DNA of 40,837 nucleotides, from assembly GCA_022824145.1 (NCBI GenBank), contig JAJEAY010000212.1, forward strand, positions 1 through 40,837, read 5' to 3'. The notes below the pieces were generated by a model. That model did not search any database. It saw nothing but the letters and a program-made list of their open reading frames with translations, and was not told the DNA's origin. The stretch is from Rhodobacter sp. GTDB taxonomy: Bacteria > Pseudomonadota > Alphaproteobacteria > Rhodobacterales > Rhodobacteraceae. Of the stretch, positions 1-8,178 are shown one piece after another. How positions within the stretch are numbered: the stretch's first letter is position 1; each line of letters begins with the position of its first letter. The position numbers were made by a program, and so were the translations under genes.

Positions 1-585
1 CGTGCGTGTGGAGGATTTTCCGGAAGCTGACGTGTAGCTGAAACTGAGCTGTCTCTGGGCAAGAAGTGCCATCTGGCAGGCTGACAGAACTTTCTGGTCG
101 ACGGGCACATGGGGGTCGCGGGAGGTGACCGGAAGCTGTGCCAGGGTCAGTGCCTCGACATCCGGCGCCAGCCGGATGCGCTGTCTTTCCCGAAGCGCCG
201 CAAGATTACGCCTCCCCAGGTCGCGCAGCGACGCAGCCCGCGCGTGCTCGCCTCGGTCATCGAACATCTGCTCGGCGAGCTTAAGGTCTGCCAGTTCCTC
301 CGCTGTCGGGGCAAGCATGAATGCGGACAGACCCGCGGTGATGCGATAGCGGCGGTACCGGCCTTCATCCATCCGTTCAACCTGGAACAGGTCGTCCAGG
401 GTGGCGACCATTCTCTGCACCGTTCGCCTGCCCAGTTCGAACTCCTGCATGAGTTCCGTAACCGAACGCCCTTCAGCGGAAGCCGCTAGCGAAACTGCGA
501 TTTTCAGAAGGCGAACGGCTGGCTGGAACCGCAAAGCTGCAGCATCATCCAGATCTTCGTCATACCCATGCGGGTTTTTGCCCAT
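1..585 (-). CDS. WYL-domain transcriptional regulator, N-terminal part (cut by window edge)
   Basis: The minus strand is open from an ATG at 585 to the window start without a stop (195 codons), so the gene continues beyond the window. Residues about 20-75 form a winged helix-turn-helix of the kind that opens with a short helix, then 'SVTELMQEFELGRRTVQRM', followed by a wing rich in Arg and Tyr ('GRYRRYRIT'). The final visible residues ('LSFSYTSASGKSST') look like the first strands of a WYL domain. Such proteins are DNA-binding regulators that sense a ligand through WYL. What is seen is the HTH and the beginning of the WYL fold; the family is inferred from that architecture. Its target is unknown; nearby candidates are the catabolic genes that follow. 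No strong promoter was recognised upstream of 585. Confidence 0.72.
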   Translation of the reverse strand, partial: MGKNPHGYDEDLDDAAALRFQPAVRLLKIAVSLAASAEGRSVTELMQEFELGRRTVQRMVATLDDLFQVERMDEGRYRRYRITAGLSAFMLAPTAEELADLKLAEQMFDDRGEHARAASLRDLGRRNLAALRERQRIRLAPDVEALTLAQLPVTSRDPHVPVDQKVLSACQMALLAQRQLSFSYTSASGKSSTRT

Positions 586-1030
586 CGCAGCTACGTCCCT
601 TCAACTTCCGGATTCCGGCAACGGAATGCCCATCCATCCATCTTTAATACTGTGTGCTGCCGTGAGCAGTGTAAATGCGAAAATGCTGACGGTAGACTGC
701 ACCATCCGGAAGCCGCCTGCGGATGGTGCGCCCGCAGATTCGGTAATTCTGTGGTGGTGTTCAGATCGCGTGAATTGGGTGCTCAACCGGAAACTTCCGG
801 CTGTTTCAGCTGCCAAGCCATGCCGACTGCAGCACCCGTCGCCCTGCAATGCTTCAATCTCATCTTCCGGATCTGGGATGCGAGGTGTGGTCGTTGGCAG
901 TCGGGACTGTGAATGCAGTCCCACAGGTTTGCGTTTTGGCTGAAAGGCAGGAGTTTCGATATAGTGGTAACACATTGACATAAAAGAGTTTTGCCAATAT
1001 TGTCTGGAAGACAGGACTGTTCTGGCAAAA
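586..1030. other. Intergenic stretch without a recognisable gene
   Basis: Open frames across this stretch on either strand have no recognisable domain, and those overlapping the WYL gene are antisense shadows. The only signal I can support is a promoter-like element near its right end. Confidence 0.5.
975..1003 (+). promoter_or_regulatory. Sigma-70-like promoter candidate reading into the nucleotidyltransferase remnant
   Basis: TTGACA (975-980) and TATTGT (998-1003) are separated by exactly 17 nt, and the ATG of the downstream remnant lies 28 nt further on. A perfect -35 box makes this a strong candidate. It may be a fossil promoter, since the gene it serves is broken. Confidence 0.5.
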
Positions 1031-2073
1031 ATGAGCGATATCATTCAGTTAGACGGAGACAGCATTCGCGATGCCTTGGATGCCGGGAACCGCTACGAGC
1101 TTCCGCGCCGGATCCCAAGCAGAAGCGAAACACAGCTATGGTGGTTCGATGAAGTTCGAGCGGCGGGGAGACGCCGAATACCTCATCCGCAGACCATATT
1201 CCAGTTCCACAAGACAGTTGTTCGGTCGTCGTAGCCCTGAGACCAAATCCAAGCTGAGTGCGTTTTTGGCAAGGAAGTCTAAGGTTGGGTAGCAGGTCAG
1301 GGGCTTGCGGAGACAATTGGAAATCCGGTCCCGATTCTTCCTCCCACTGGATTGGGTCGCGTTCCGCATCTCACCACGTGTGTCATTCGAAAACTGGATG
1401 ACTTTGGATGGCTTGGTCTATCCCAGATCGTCTTCGGAACCACGCTCTGTTCGCCTACGAAGCCGAGGCAGCGGTTCGCATCGAGTCCGGGCTATTGTCA
1501 ACGGGGGAAGTCGATGTCCCTTTCGATGCCCGCAGACGTCTTGTAATGTCAGGGGATGCGCCGGCGCCGTGCCTCATTGGCGCACTTCAATTCGTGGACT
1601 GCTCCTTTCATCGAACTGTTCGTCGAACCAATTCAGCCGCCAACAAGGGTGGCAGCAAGGTGGACCTCTCGGAGCACTAGGACCATGGACGGACAATGCG
1701 AGAGGGGCGGGCCCGGCTTTCGGACCACCAAGACGATCTGTTCGCTACGACAACGGAAAGCCGCCGCTGGCTGTTGTTCGCTATTGAGTTGGTAGCAGTT
1801 GCCTTCAATGAGAGAGAAGTTTGCCTCTCCGCGTATGTGACTCTGGATCCGAGGGTTTGCGCTCCGGACACAATGGATGTCGAGAACGATTTGACCCGTG
1901 AACCTTCCAAGCGGATTCGCGATGCTAAGCGGGCGAAATTGGCGGCAAGGATCGTGACCCGACATCTCGGATTGAGGTTCGACAATACCGCTCTGAGCGG
2001 CTTGCCTCGAGCATTTCGCGATCTGGCGGCGAAGCTTGGAGACAGTGGGGACGAAAGCCCAGCAGAGTGGTGA
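1031..2073 (+). pseudogene. Degraded GSU2403-family nucleotidyltransferase-fold protein
   Basis: Family-like segments follow one another in order but in different frames. An N-terminal piece starts at 1031. Next comes 'SYGGSMKFERR..EYLIRR' and 'GRRSPETKSKLSAFL' (about 1130-1290, frame of 1071). Then 'HALFAYEAEAAVRIESGL' with 'STGEVDVPFDARRRL' (about 1440-1545), and finally 'REPSKRIRDAKRAKLAARIV' and 'FDNTALSGLP' (about 1900-2010). This is the motif order I know from GSU2403-like nucleotidyltransferases (Pfam NTP_transf_8). At least two frameshifts (the 1031, 1071 and 1408 frames) and an in-frame TAG at 1678-1680 rule out an intact product. Intact relatives are often found in mobile or toxin-antitoxin-like settings, so this is probably a fossil of an accessory gene. 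Family assignment is from memory of the motifs, not from a search. Confidence 0.6.
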
Positions 2074-2405
2074 GTTCAGTTGAACTTTGTCTGCCGCGAG
2101 CGTTTCCTGTAAACTTGCCGTTGCGAACTGGGATGACCAGCAATTCCCGGTAGAACAGTTCTTCTTTCATTGTCAGCGCCCGGTCTGGTGCGGCTGACGC
2201 CGAGGCTCGGGATTTTAGAAGCGCGGTGCCGGGATCAGCTGGACTGGATCGAGGTGCGCCAAGGTTGTGAGGACATCCCAGTGCCGCTGCCGAAGCGACG
2301 CGTTCGTACACGCATACTGCCGCATTTCGAGCAACCTCCGGACAATGGCCGCGGTCTGATACAGATCGCTCGTCGCCATCACGATCACCCAGCAGGGAAA
2401 GGCCG
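2074..2405. other. Intergenic stretch; one weak small ORF
   Basis: Nothing recognisable is encoded. On the minus strand 2215-2379 can be read as a 54-residue peptide with reasonable codon use, but it has no ribosome binding site or family resemblance, so I do not call it a gene. Confidence 0.4.
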
Positions 2406-2434
2406 TTGACTGTCTTGATCAAGACGACTGATAA
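2406..2434 (+). promoter_or_regulatory. Promoter with a perfect 14-bp palindrome in its spacer
   Basis: TTGACT (2406-2411) and TGATAA (2429-2434) have a 17-nt spacer. The spacer begins with the perfect palindrome GTCTTGATCAAGAC (2412-2425). A repressor bound there would block RNA polymerase directly. The enolase-superfamily gene starts 61 nt downstream of the -10 box. The boxes and palindrome are seen directly; regulation by repression is inferred, and which regulator binds is unknown (GntR- or LacI-type dimers recognise sites of this size). Confidence 0.62.
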
Positions 2435-2495
2435 ATGGGCAAGCAGTTACGCCGGAATTTCGGAAGGATGATCGAGGACGAGAAGGACAGGTCGC

Positions 2496-3701
2496 ATGAC
2501 GGAGTCAGTTATAACGAAGATCGAGATTGTCGAATTCTCCTTCGAGATCCAAAACCTCGGTGTTCAGACCGGCGCGTCCGCCTATCACAGCGGCGGTACG
2601 CCGGGTGGGGCAATCGAATATGCGCCCGGCTGCGCTGCGACCCTGTCACGCTATGCGGTGGCAATCGAGACCGGGGACGGATGTCGTGGCGAGTACGTGA
2701 CGCATTATGTGGGAACCCGTTCGGCCCTAGCGCAATCGGTGATGCTCGCGCCGCGTCTGATCGGGCGCGCCGCGGAGGCGCGCGAAGGGATCTATGATGA
2801 TATGAAGCGCGACTTGCGCCAGTACGACCATATGGGGCACGGCCCGCTCGACATCGCGCTTTGGGATCTGGCGGGCAAGAAATACGGTGCGTCCGTATCG
2901 AAGTTGCTGGGCGGGTATCGCTCGCGGCTCCCTGCCTATGCCTCGACCTATCATGGCGACCGGAACGGCGGGCTGGATAGCAAGGAGGCCTTCGGAGACT
3001 TCGCGCTTCAATGCTTGGAGATGGGCTATCCCGGGTTCAAGATCCACGGCTGGCATGAAGGCGATAGGCGGGAAGAGGCCGAGAACCTGTTGCATGTGCG
3101 CAAGGTTGTGGGCGACCGGATGGACCTTATGCTGGACTGTGCGTGCGAGCTGCGCACGCTGGCGGACGCGATCTATGTGGGACACGCTTGCGACGAGGCG
3201 CAGTATTTCTGGTACGAGGATCCCTTTCGCGATTCAGGAACCAGTGCGCATGCGCATCGCCTTCTGCGAGAAAAGATCCGCACGCCAGTCCTGCAAACCG
3301 AACACATTCGGGGCGTCGAACCCAAGGCGGATTTCGTCATCGCCGGAGGGACGGATTTCCTGCGGTCGGATCCCGAATACGACATGGGCATCACCGGTGC
3401 TATGAAGATCGCGCACTTGGCTGAAGCGCTCGGCATCGACTGCGAGGTGCACGCGGCCGGTCCGGCCCACAGGGCGGTCATGTCAGCGATGCGGAATACG
3501 AACTTCTACGAAGTCGCATTGGTACACCCGAATTGCCCGAATTCGATTCCGCCAGTCTATGCCTGCGGCTACAGCGACCACTTGGACTGCATCGACCAGG
3601 ACGGCTCGGTGCCTGTGCCGGGTGGTCCGGGATTAGGCGTGACCTATGATTGGGAATTCATCAACAAGCGAGCCACCTCGCGACACGTTATCGAAGCCTA
3701 G
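2496..3701 (+). CDS. Enolase-superfamily (mandelate racemase group) protein, probable acid-sugar dehydratase
   Basis: 401 residues, the usual length. The family's capping domain is N-terminal. The barrel then carries the base motif K182-x-H184 ('KIHGW'), metal ligands D214, E241 ('YEDPF') and E269, and a candidate acid/base H319 ('EVHAAGP'). Enzymes of this group abstract the alpha proton of a carboxylate with Mg2+ and usually dehydrate or epimerise aldonates, aldarates or related acids. The substrate cannot be read from sequence. An AAGGACAGG-type ribosome binding site lies just upstream of the ATG. The gene stands alone on the plus strand behind its own palindrome-bearing promoter and ends 15 nt from the end of the converging operon, so it is probably co-regulated with the operon rather than co-transcribed. 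It is one of three enolase-superfamily genes in the locus. Confidence 0.88.
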   Translation: MTESVITKIEIVEFSFEIQNLGVQTGASAYHSGGTPGGAIEYAPGCAATLSRYAVAIETGDGCRGEYVTHYVGTRSALAQSVMLAPRLIGRAAEAREGIYDDMKRDLRQYDHMGHGPLDIALWDLAGKKYGASVSKLLGGYRSRLPAYASTYHGDRNGGLDSKEAFGDFALQCLEMGYPGFKIHGWHEGDRREEAENLLHVRKVVGDRMDLMLDCACELRTLADAIYVGHACDEAQYFWYEDPFRDSGTSAHAHRLLREKIRTPVLQTEHIRGVEPKADFVIAGGTDFLRSDPEYDMGITGAMKIAHLAEALGIDCEVHAAGPAHRAVMSAMRNTNFYEVALVHPNCPNSIPPVYACGYSDHLDCIDQDGSVPVPGGPGLGVTYDWEFINKRATSRHVIEA

Positions 3702-3716
3702 CGATGCGCCAGTAGG

Positions 3717-5120
3717 TTAAATCCGGGGCAGCCCCGCAATCGCGTTGATCTTTTCGTCCGACAGATAGCAATACCGGTTGATGTGAACCGAGCCGTCGGT
3801 GCCTTCAGCGGTAGCGTTCAGGCGGCGGAGGACATCCTCTGTGGGTCCATAACCGTGTGAAACCCCGACCATTTGGATGCCCGGCAGAATCTGGCGTCGA
3901 GCAGATTGTAGTTTCTCGATAAGGTCTTGGGTCGTGCAGGGGTGGGCTTCGCCGGGGTCCGGATAGCGAATGTCTTCGATCCGCCGCGGTGCCCTCGCCG
4001 ATAGGCGCAGCACTGCGCTCACCGCCCTGGCAATCCGGGTCGGGTCGAAATCCGTCCGCGACGCGAGCCATTCGATGTAGTTCGCTTCGATCAACGGCCA
4101 GTGCATGGTGTAGAGTTTCACTCCGATTGTGTCGCAATGGGCTGCCACACTGTGCAGATCGAAGCCCGTCGCGATGTTCAAGGGGGGCGGGAAGCACTGC
4201 AGGAACGTCCGGCAGCGACCGCCGCTGGCTTCGGCAAGCGCATCCCGCAGGAACCGTGCGTAGTCGGCGACAATCGCGCTGCGAAATGCCACGAGATCGC
4301 CAAGCACCGGATAGGCCGTGACAAGGCTTTCGCGGAAACTGATGGGATCATCTAATGCGATCCGCTTCCGTCGGACCGTCCCGTCGCAAAGCTCGGACAA
4401 GAAGGCCCGGCAACCACGCCGCAATTGTTCGAAGTCGAGACCCAGCGGCGCGGCGAAACGTGCCGCAGCCGGATTGAAATCAAAGAACAGGCTTTGGAAG
4501 TGGTAGACCGGGTATTCCGGCCAGTCAAACTTGAACCCGTCCACTTGCGGATATGCCCGGCATAGGTCAGTAACGAAGACCCTCAGGTAGTTTCGTAGTT
4601 CTTCCGAGGCGAGAGAGGCGTTTTTATCGACCCGCGAGATAACCGGGCTGCCGTCGGGCATAAGGCAATGATCCCCCTCTGCCGGGCCGCCGAACTGCAC
4701 TCGGTGACAAGGTGGAATCGCCGCTTGGATTTGCAGCCATGTCTGCAGTCCCCGCGCCTTTGCGGCGTCGAGAAAGGTGCCGATGATCGGGCCTTCCCGC
4801 TCGGTCACAGCGTCCGATTCAGGTGGAGCATAGGCAAGCCCCCGGTATAGCGCCGGCTCCGGGAAGAAGCTGGATGACGCAGTCATCCAGACCTCGCGCT
4901 TGCCCCAAAGCGGGCGGTCGAGCAGGCGGGTCTTTCCGGCGCCGCCGTCGATCGGTGGCTCACGATGCCCAACGCCGGGCCTCGATTGAACGGCGACATA
5001 GGGCGATGTTGTAACGCTTGTGGCGCCGATCCGGTCAGCCAACTTCTCGATGACCGAGTCGGCTCCCTCTGACTGGACGTACTCCGGAAGGACCGTGATG
5101 CCGAGCCCGCGTAGCTTCAT
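3717..5120 (-). CDS. TIM-barrel glycoside-hydrolase-like protein of unassigned family
   Basis: 467 residues, last gene of the long operon, starting in an ATGA overlap with the enolase-superfamily gene before it. Barrel-like features include an opening strand 'GATSVTTSPYV' (about 33-41), 'GLQTWLQIQAAIP' (124-136) and a probable catalytic strand end 'DGFKFDWPEYP' (194-204) with D199 and E202. This pattern is typical of amylase- or galactosidase-like glycosidases with an Asp/Glu pair. There is no signal peptide, so it is cytoplasmic. I do not recognise the exact family. Its place in a sulfatase and sugar-acid operon suggests it acts on a glycoside that has already entered the cell, or on an intermediate. 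A non-hydrolytic barrel enzyme is possible. Confidence 0.6.
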   Translation of the reverse strand: MKLRGLGITVLPEYVQSEGADSVIEKLADRIGATSVTTSPYVAVQSRPGVGHREPPIDGGAGKTRLLDRPLWGKREVWMTASSSFFPEPALYRGLAYAPPESDAVTEREGPIIGTFLDAAKARGLQTWLQIQAAIPPCHRVQFGGPAEGDHCLMPDGSPVISRVDKNASLASEELRNYLRVFVTDLCRAYPQVDGFKFDWPEYPVYHFQSLFFDFNPAAARFAAPLGLDFEQLRRGCRAFLSELCDGTVRRKRIALDDPISFRESLVTAYPVLGDLVAFRSAIVADYARFLRDALAEASGGRCRTFLQCFPPPLNIATGFDLHSVAAHCDTIGVKLYTMHWPLIEANYIEWLASRTDFDPTRIARAVSAVLRLSARAPRRIEDIRYPDPGEAHPCTTQDLIEKLQSARRQILPGIQMVGVSHGYGPTEDVLRRLNATAEGTDGSVHINRYCYLSDEKINAIAGLPRI

Positions 5121-6259
5121 CCGTCCGTCCCTCCGATTCCAAGGTCGATTTCCTTGACGAGTTTAGGGTCGTGCGACAGCACGACTCCCAGCCCGGCTCG
5201 TTCCCAGTCAGGCGTGGCAGCGCCCCCAGAGGATGTTGGCAACCCGTCTTCAATCAAGGCGTCAAATACGGGCGTTTCGTCGAATTGGTGTTCCAAGAGA
5301 TCACAGTCGCGCAGCGCAGCGCAGATGTGCAGGGAGTGGATGTGACAGACAGGTCCTGTCGGGTTGTGCAGTGAGGCGGAAACGCCATGCCTGTCGAGCA
5401 ACGCGGAGATGCGCATTACTTCGTCAGGGCCGCCGGCGTATTTTACATCCGGCATCATCACGTCGTAGGCCCCGGCGGTCAGATATGGCCGGAAGCTTTC
5501 TGTGCGGATCTGCGTTTCCAGTCCGGCCAGCCGGATCCCAGCCGCATTGGCAGTTTTACGCAACCGGCAAATCGAGTCGATTTGATCCTGCGCCTCCGGC
5601 ACGGGGCATTCGACCCAGTAGGGCGCGAGTGAGGCCGTGGCGCGGATCATTTCGGCTGCGCCATCCGCGTCGAACCGCCAATGGCAGTCGACCATGAGGC
5701 GCGCCGTCGGGCCGAGGGCATCGCGCACGGCGGCCACCCGGTCGAGCCCCGGTACCATGGCCGCGCGCATGCCAGCGCGGTCCAGATCAGGCCGTACCTC
5801 GTCGAAGGGGGCAATCTTGACAGCCTCGAAGCCAGCTGCCCGGGCGTCGAGCGCGCTTTGCGCCATGCCCGCCGGCGTCCGGTTTCGGGTGCGCCGGTTG
5901 ATGTTGGCATACAGTCCTATCCGGTCGCGCCCGCGCCCGCCTAGACAGTCGGCGAGCGGCACACCGGCGCGGCGGGCTTCGGCATCCCGGAACGCCTGCA
6001 TCACAGCAGAAGAGACAGCTGCCTCGGGCAGCAACCCGAAGGGCAGGCGATCAAAGAGATCTTCCCGGGACGTCATTACTGCCGTCAATTCCGGAAATAC
6101 CCGCCGGGCCACACTGATCGCCGCTGCCTCCTGTCCGATCAATGTCGCTTCACCCCAGCCCACAATCGCGTCATCGAAGCTCAACTCAACGAACAGCCAT
6201 GTGGTGGCGGACGATGCGTCCGCAGAGACAAGCCGCAGGTGGTCAATGCGCCCGCTCAT
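5117..6259 (-). CDS. Enolase-superfamily protein, galactonate-dehydratase-like group
   Basis: The start at 6259 is chosen because GGGAG lies nine bases ahead of that ATG; an ATG at 6277 has no such site. This gives 380 residues and a 17-nt overlap with the FGE remnant. Capping domain, then barrel with K148 ('VKIAPFD'), metal ligands D191 ('MVDCHW'), E217 ('VECPVPE') and E248 ('GLET'), D271 and H298 in 'LHNPTGPV', which resembles the His motif of galactonate dehydratase-type enzymes. The likely reaction is Mg-dependent removal of an alpha proton and loss of water from a sugar acid. It differs in active-site motifs from the other two enolase-superfamily proteins here (KIA against KIH and KQR), so the three probably have different substrates or steps. 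Confidence 0.85.
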   Translation of the reverse strand: MSGRIDHLRLVSADASSATTWLFVELSFDDAIVGWGEATLIGQEAAAISVARRVFPELTAVMTSREDLFDRLPFGLLPEAAVSSAVMQAFRDAEARRAGVPLADCLGGRGRDRIGLYANINRRTRNRTPAGMAQSALDARAAGFEAVKIAPFDEVRPDLDRAGMRAAMVPGLDRVAAVRDALGPTARLMVDCHWRFDADGAAEMIRATASLAPYWVECPVPEAQDQIDSICRLRKTANAAGIRLAGLETQIRTESFRPYLTAGAYDVMMPDVKYAGGPDEVMRISALLDRHGVSASLHNPTGPVCHIHSLHICAALRDCDLLEHQFDETPVFDALIEDGLPTSSGGAATPDWERAGLGVVLSHDPKLVKEIDLGIGGTDG

Positions 6260-6743
6260 GGCCCGGACTCCCGTCATTGGCCACGCGAACCCTGAAGTTG
6301 CTGGCTGAACTGCTGGAATCGACGCCAGAGCGCACCGCGATCCGGGAGCGGTAGCAATAGCTTGCGTGGCATAGGAATGAGCCGCCCTTCAGCGCCTTCT
6401 GCTGGCGGTACCGTGCCGTCTTGCTGCGCACGGCGGCGGCTTTGGCCAGCGACCTCACCCGGAACGCATCCGCGGTCCATTCCCCGACGTTGCCAGCCAT
6501 GTTGAACGGCCCTGCCGGGTTGGGTGCAAAGCTTTCCGTCGGAGCCGTGCCGTAGAAACCGTCGAGGCAGGTGTTCTGTGCTTGGAGGCGGCGTTTCCAG
6601 ATACTGCAGATAACCGTGCGATCATTGGGTTCTTGCTCGCCCCATGGGAACCGCCGAGGCCCTTCGCCGTGGGCGCGGATCGGCGGATCATTGGTTCCGA
6701 TAAAACTCCGCCCCCTTGGAAATTCGTCAACCGCCTCGGTCAT
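6243..6743 (-). pseudogene. Formylglycine-generating enzyme (sulfatase-modifying factor) with a large in-frame internal deletion
   Basis: The frame is open for 166 codons from an ATGA overlap with larB. The N-terminus is FGE-like ('FIGTNDPPIRAHGEGPRR'). It then jumps directly to the late FGE motif 'FPWGEQEPND', 'CSIWKRR' and 'FNMAGNVGEWTADAF', and ends with 'LKGGSFLCHASYCYRSR', which holds both active-site cysteines. FGEs are usually near 290-300 residues and have roughly 110-130 residues between GEGPxR and the PWG motif; that block, including the HPV-HVSW and RLPTEAEWE region, is absent. FGE converts the sulfatase Cys to formylglycine using Cu and O2. Losing this core should destroy the fold. 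The intact frame and overlaps at both ends are odd for a dead gene and suggest a recent deletion or selection to keep coupling. Confidence 0.75.
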
Positions 6744-7387
6744 GGCGCTGCCCTGGCGCACATGATCCGGATTGCAGCGCAGGCCGCGCCGAAACCGTTG
6801 CCGATATTGACAACGGTAACCCCCGGCGCACAGGAGCCAAGCGCGGCATCAAGCGCCAGGCGCCCGTTTTCTGCCACGCCGTAGCCTTGCGGCGATGGCA
6901 CAGCGATAACCGGTGCCGCGACGAGACCTGCAAGCACACTGAACAGCGCACCTTCCATTCCAGCCACCGCGATCAGCACCTTGTAAGACCTCAATACCTC
7001 CGTGTGGTTCAGCAACCGCCACAGGCCGGCCACGCCCACATCTGCCAGAACCGGCGCTTCGTAGCCGTGAAATGCCAGTGTGCGCACGGCCTCCCTGGCC
7101 ACCGGCAGGTCGGACGTGCCAGCTGAGACGACGCCGATTCCCGGGAGAGCCTTGGGTAAGTCCCCGTGGATGGCGGTCTGGCTCAGCGCGTCGTAATTCT
7201 GCGGCGCGTCGTCGCCAAGGCGCGCGAACTGCTCCGGAGCGAGGCGGGTCAGCAGCAGGCTGTGGCCTTCGGTTCGAGCCTCGGCGAGGATTGCACGAAT
7301 CTGGTCGTCGGATTTCCCGGCGCAGAATACCGCTTCGGAAATACCGGTGCGCGCCGCACGCTGCCAATCCATCCGGTGTTCGGTCAT
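6740..7387 (-). CDS. larB: LarB, nicotinate adenine dinucleotide carboxylase/hydrolase of nickel-pincer cofactor synthesis
   Basis: 215 residues with a PurE-like C-terminal domain. The landmarks are 'GTSDLPVAREA' (90-100), 'VAGMEGALFSVLAGLV' (141-156), 'VIAVPSPQGYG' (160-170), the conserved cysteine C186 in 'GSCAPGV' and 'VVNIGNGFGA'. LarB carboxylates the pyridinium ring of nicotinic acid adenine dinucleotide and hydrolyses the phosphoanhydride, the first step to the nickel-pincer nucleotide. It sits in ATGA overlaps after larE and before the FGE remnant. The family signature is clear and no key residue seems lost. Confidence 0.93.
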   Translation of the reverse strand: MTEHRMDWQRAARTGISEAVFCAGKSDDQIRAILAEARTEGHSLLLTRLAPEQFARLGDDAPQNYDALSQTAIHGDLPKALPGIGVVSAGTSDLPVAREAVRTLAFHGYEAPVLADVGVAGLWRLLNHTEVLRSYKVLIAVAGMEGALFSVLAGLVAAPVIAVPSPQGYGVAENGRLALDAALGSCAPGVTVVNIGNGFGAACAAIRIMCARAAP

Positions 7388-8178
7388 GTTTCGATCTCAT
7401 GCAGGAAGGCGGCACCACGGCGGTAGTCCCTTCGCCCCAGAAAATGGCGACGGTCCTGTTCGCAAAGCTTTGCAGCCAAGGCCGAGACCGATTTGACCTG
7501 GCACTCGTCCTGTTGCGCATCGGCAAGTTCAAGCACCACGCCTTGATGGGTGATCCTGCAGCGCAAAACCGCGCTGGAACCTAGCAGATCGTGCAACGCC
7601 CTTTCGACCTTTTCGACAAACGCCAGATCCTTGGCGTCAATCGCCAACCCGGTTTCGACCCGGCTTGCAAGGCACGGCTGCGCCGGAAGCTCGGCCAGAT
7701 CGTGCAAGCCGAACTGCTGCGCCAGGGCGTAGATGTCACTCTTGCCCAGTCCGGCTTCCACATAGGGATGCAGGACGCCTCGCTCTTTTGCAGCGGACAG
7801 CCCAGGGCGAAAATCCTTGAGGTCATCGCAGTTCGTGCCGGACGCGATGGATCCCTCGGTCAGGCCGGCGATTGCGTTGTAGAGGTTTCGCTTGCAGAAA
7901 TAGCAGCGATTGACCGGGTTCGCCCGGTAGCGCGGGTCGCCAAACTCGCCCGCTTCGATCAGATCAAGCCGCCAGCCGCCGCGCTCGGCGTGCCGACGCA
8001 CACGCTCTGTCGCCGACGCCGGGACGGCAGGAGATACCGCGTGAACCGCTCGAAATCCGGGCCCGAGGACATGCCCGCACACATGCGCAAGCAGCGTGCT
8101 GTCGATCCCGCCGCTGACCGCAACGACCAGACGGTCGTGTGCCGAGAGGATCCGCATCAGAGCAGCGAGCGCCGTCAT
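7384..8178 (-). CDS. larE: LarE, ATP-dependent sacrificial sulfur transferase of nickel-pincer cofactor synthesis
   Basis: 264 residues. The PP-loop 'SGGIDST' at 22-28 binds ATP. C92 and C95 lie in 'RCYFCKRNLY', a family signature. C169 in 'QPCLASRV' corresponds to the cysteine that donates its sulfur (Cys176) in the Lactobacillus plantarum enzyme. LarE adenylates the pyridinium dicarboxylate made by LarB and inserts sulfur. In enzymes of the sacrificial type each LarE gives up its own cysteine sulfur, leaving dehydroalanine; other LarEs use an iron-sulfur cluster, and I cannot decide from sequence which applies. ATGA overlaps on both sides. Confidence 0.93.
   Translation of the reverse strand: MTALAALMRILSAHDRLVVAVSGGIDSTLLAHVCGHVLGPGFRAVHAVSPAVPASATERVRRHAERGGWRLDLIEAGEFGDPRYRANPVNRCYFCKRNLYNAIAGLTEGSIASGTNCDDLKDFRPGLSAAKERGVLHPYVEAGLGKSDIYALAQQFGLHDLAELPAQPCLASRVETGLAIDAKDLAFVEKVERALHDLLGSSAVLRCRITHQGVVLELADAQQDECQVKSVSALAAKLCEQDRRHFLGRRDYRRGAAFLHEIET

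Noticed and set aside
401-943. 180-codon plus-strand open frame near the left end
   Set aside because: It overlaps the WYL regulator in antisense, is rich in Ser/Arg/Pro as expected of a shadow frame, and has no domain.
2215-2379. 54-residue minus-strand small ORF
   Set aside because: Reasonable codon use, but no ribosome binding site, promoter or similarity; chance cannot be excluded.
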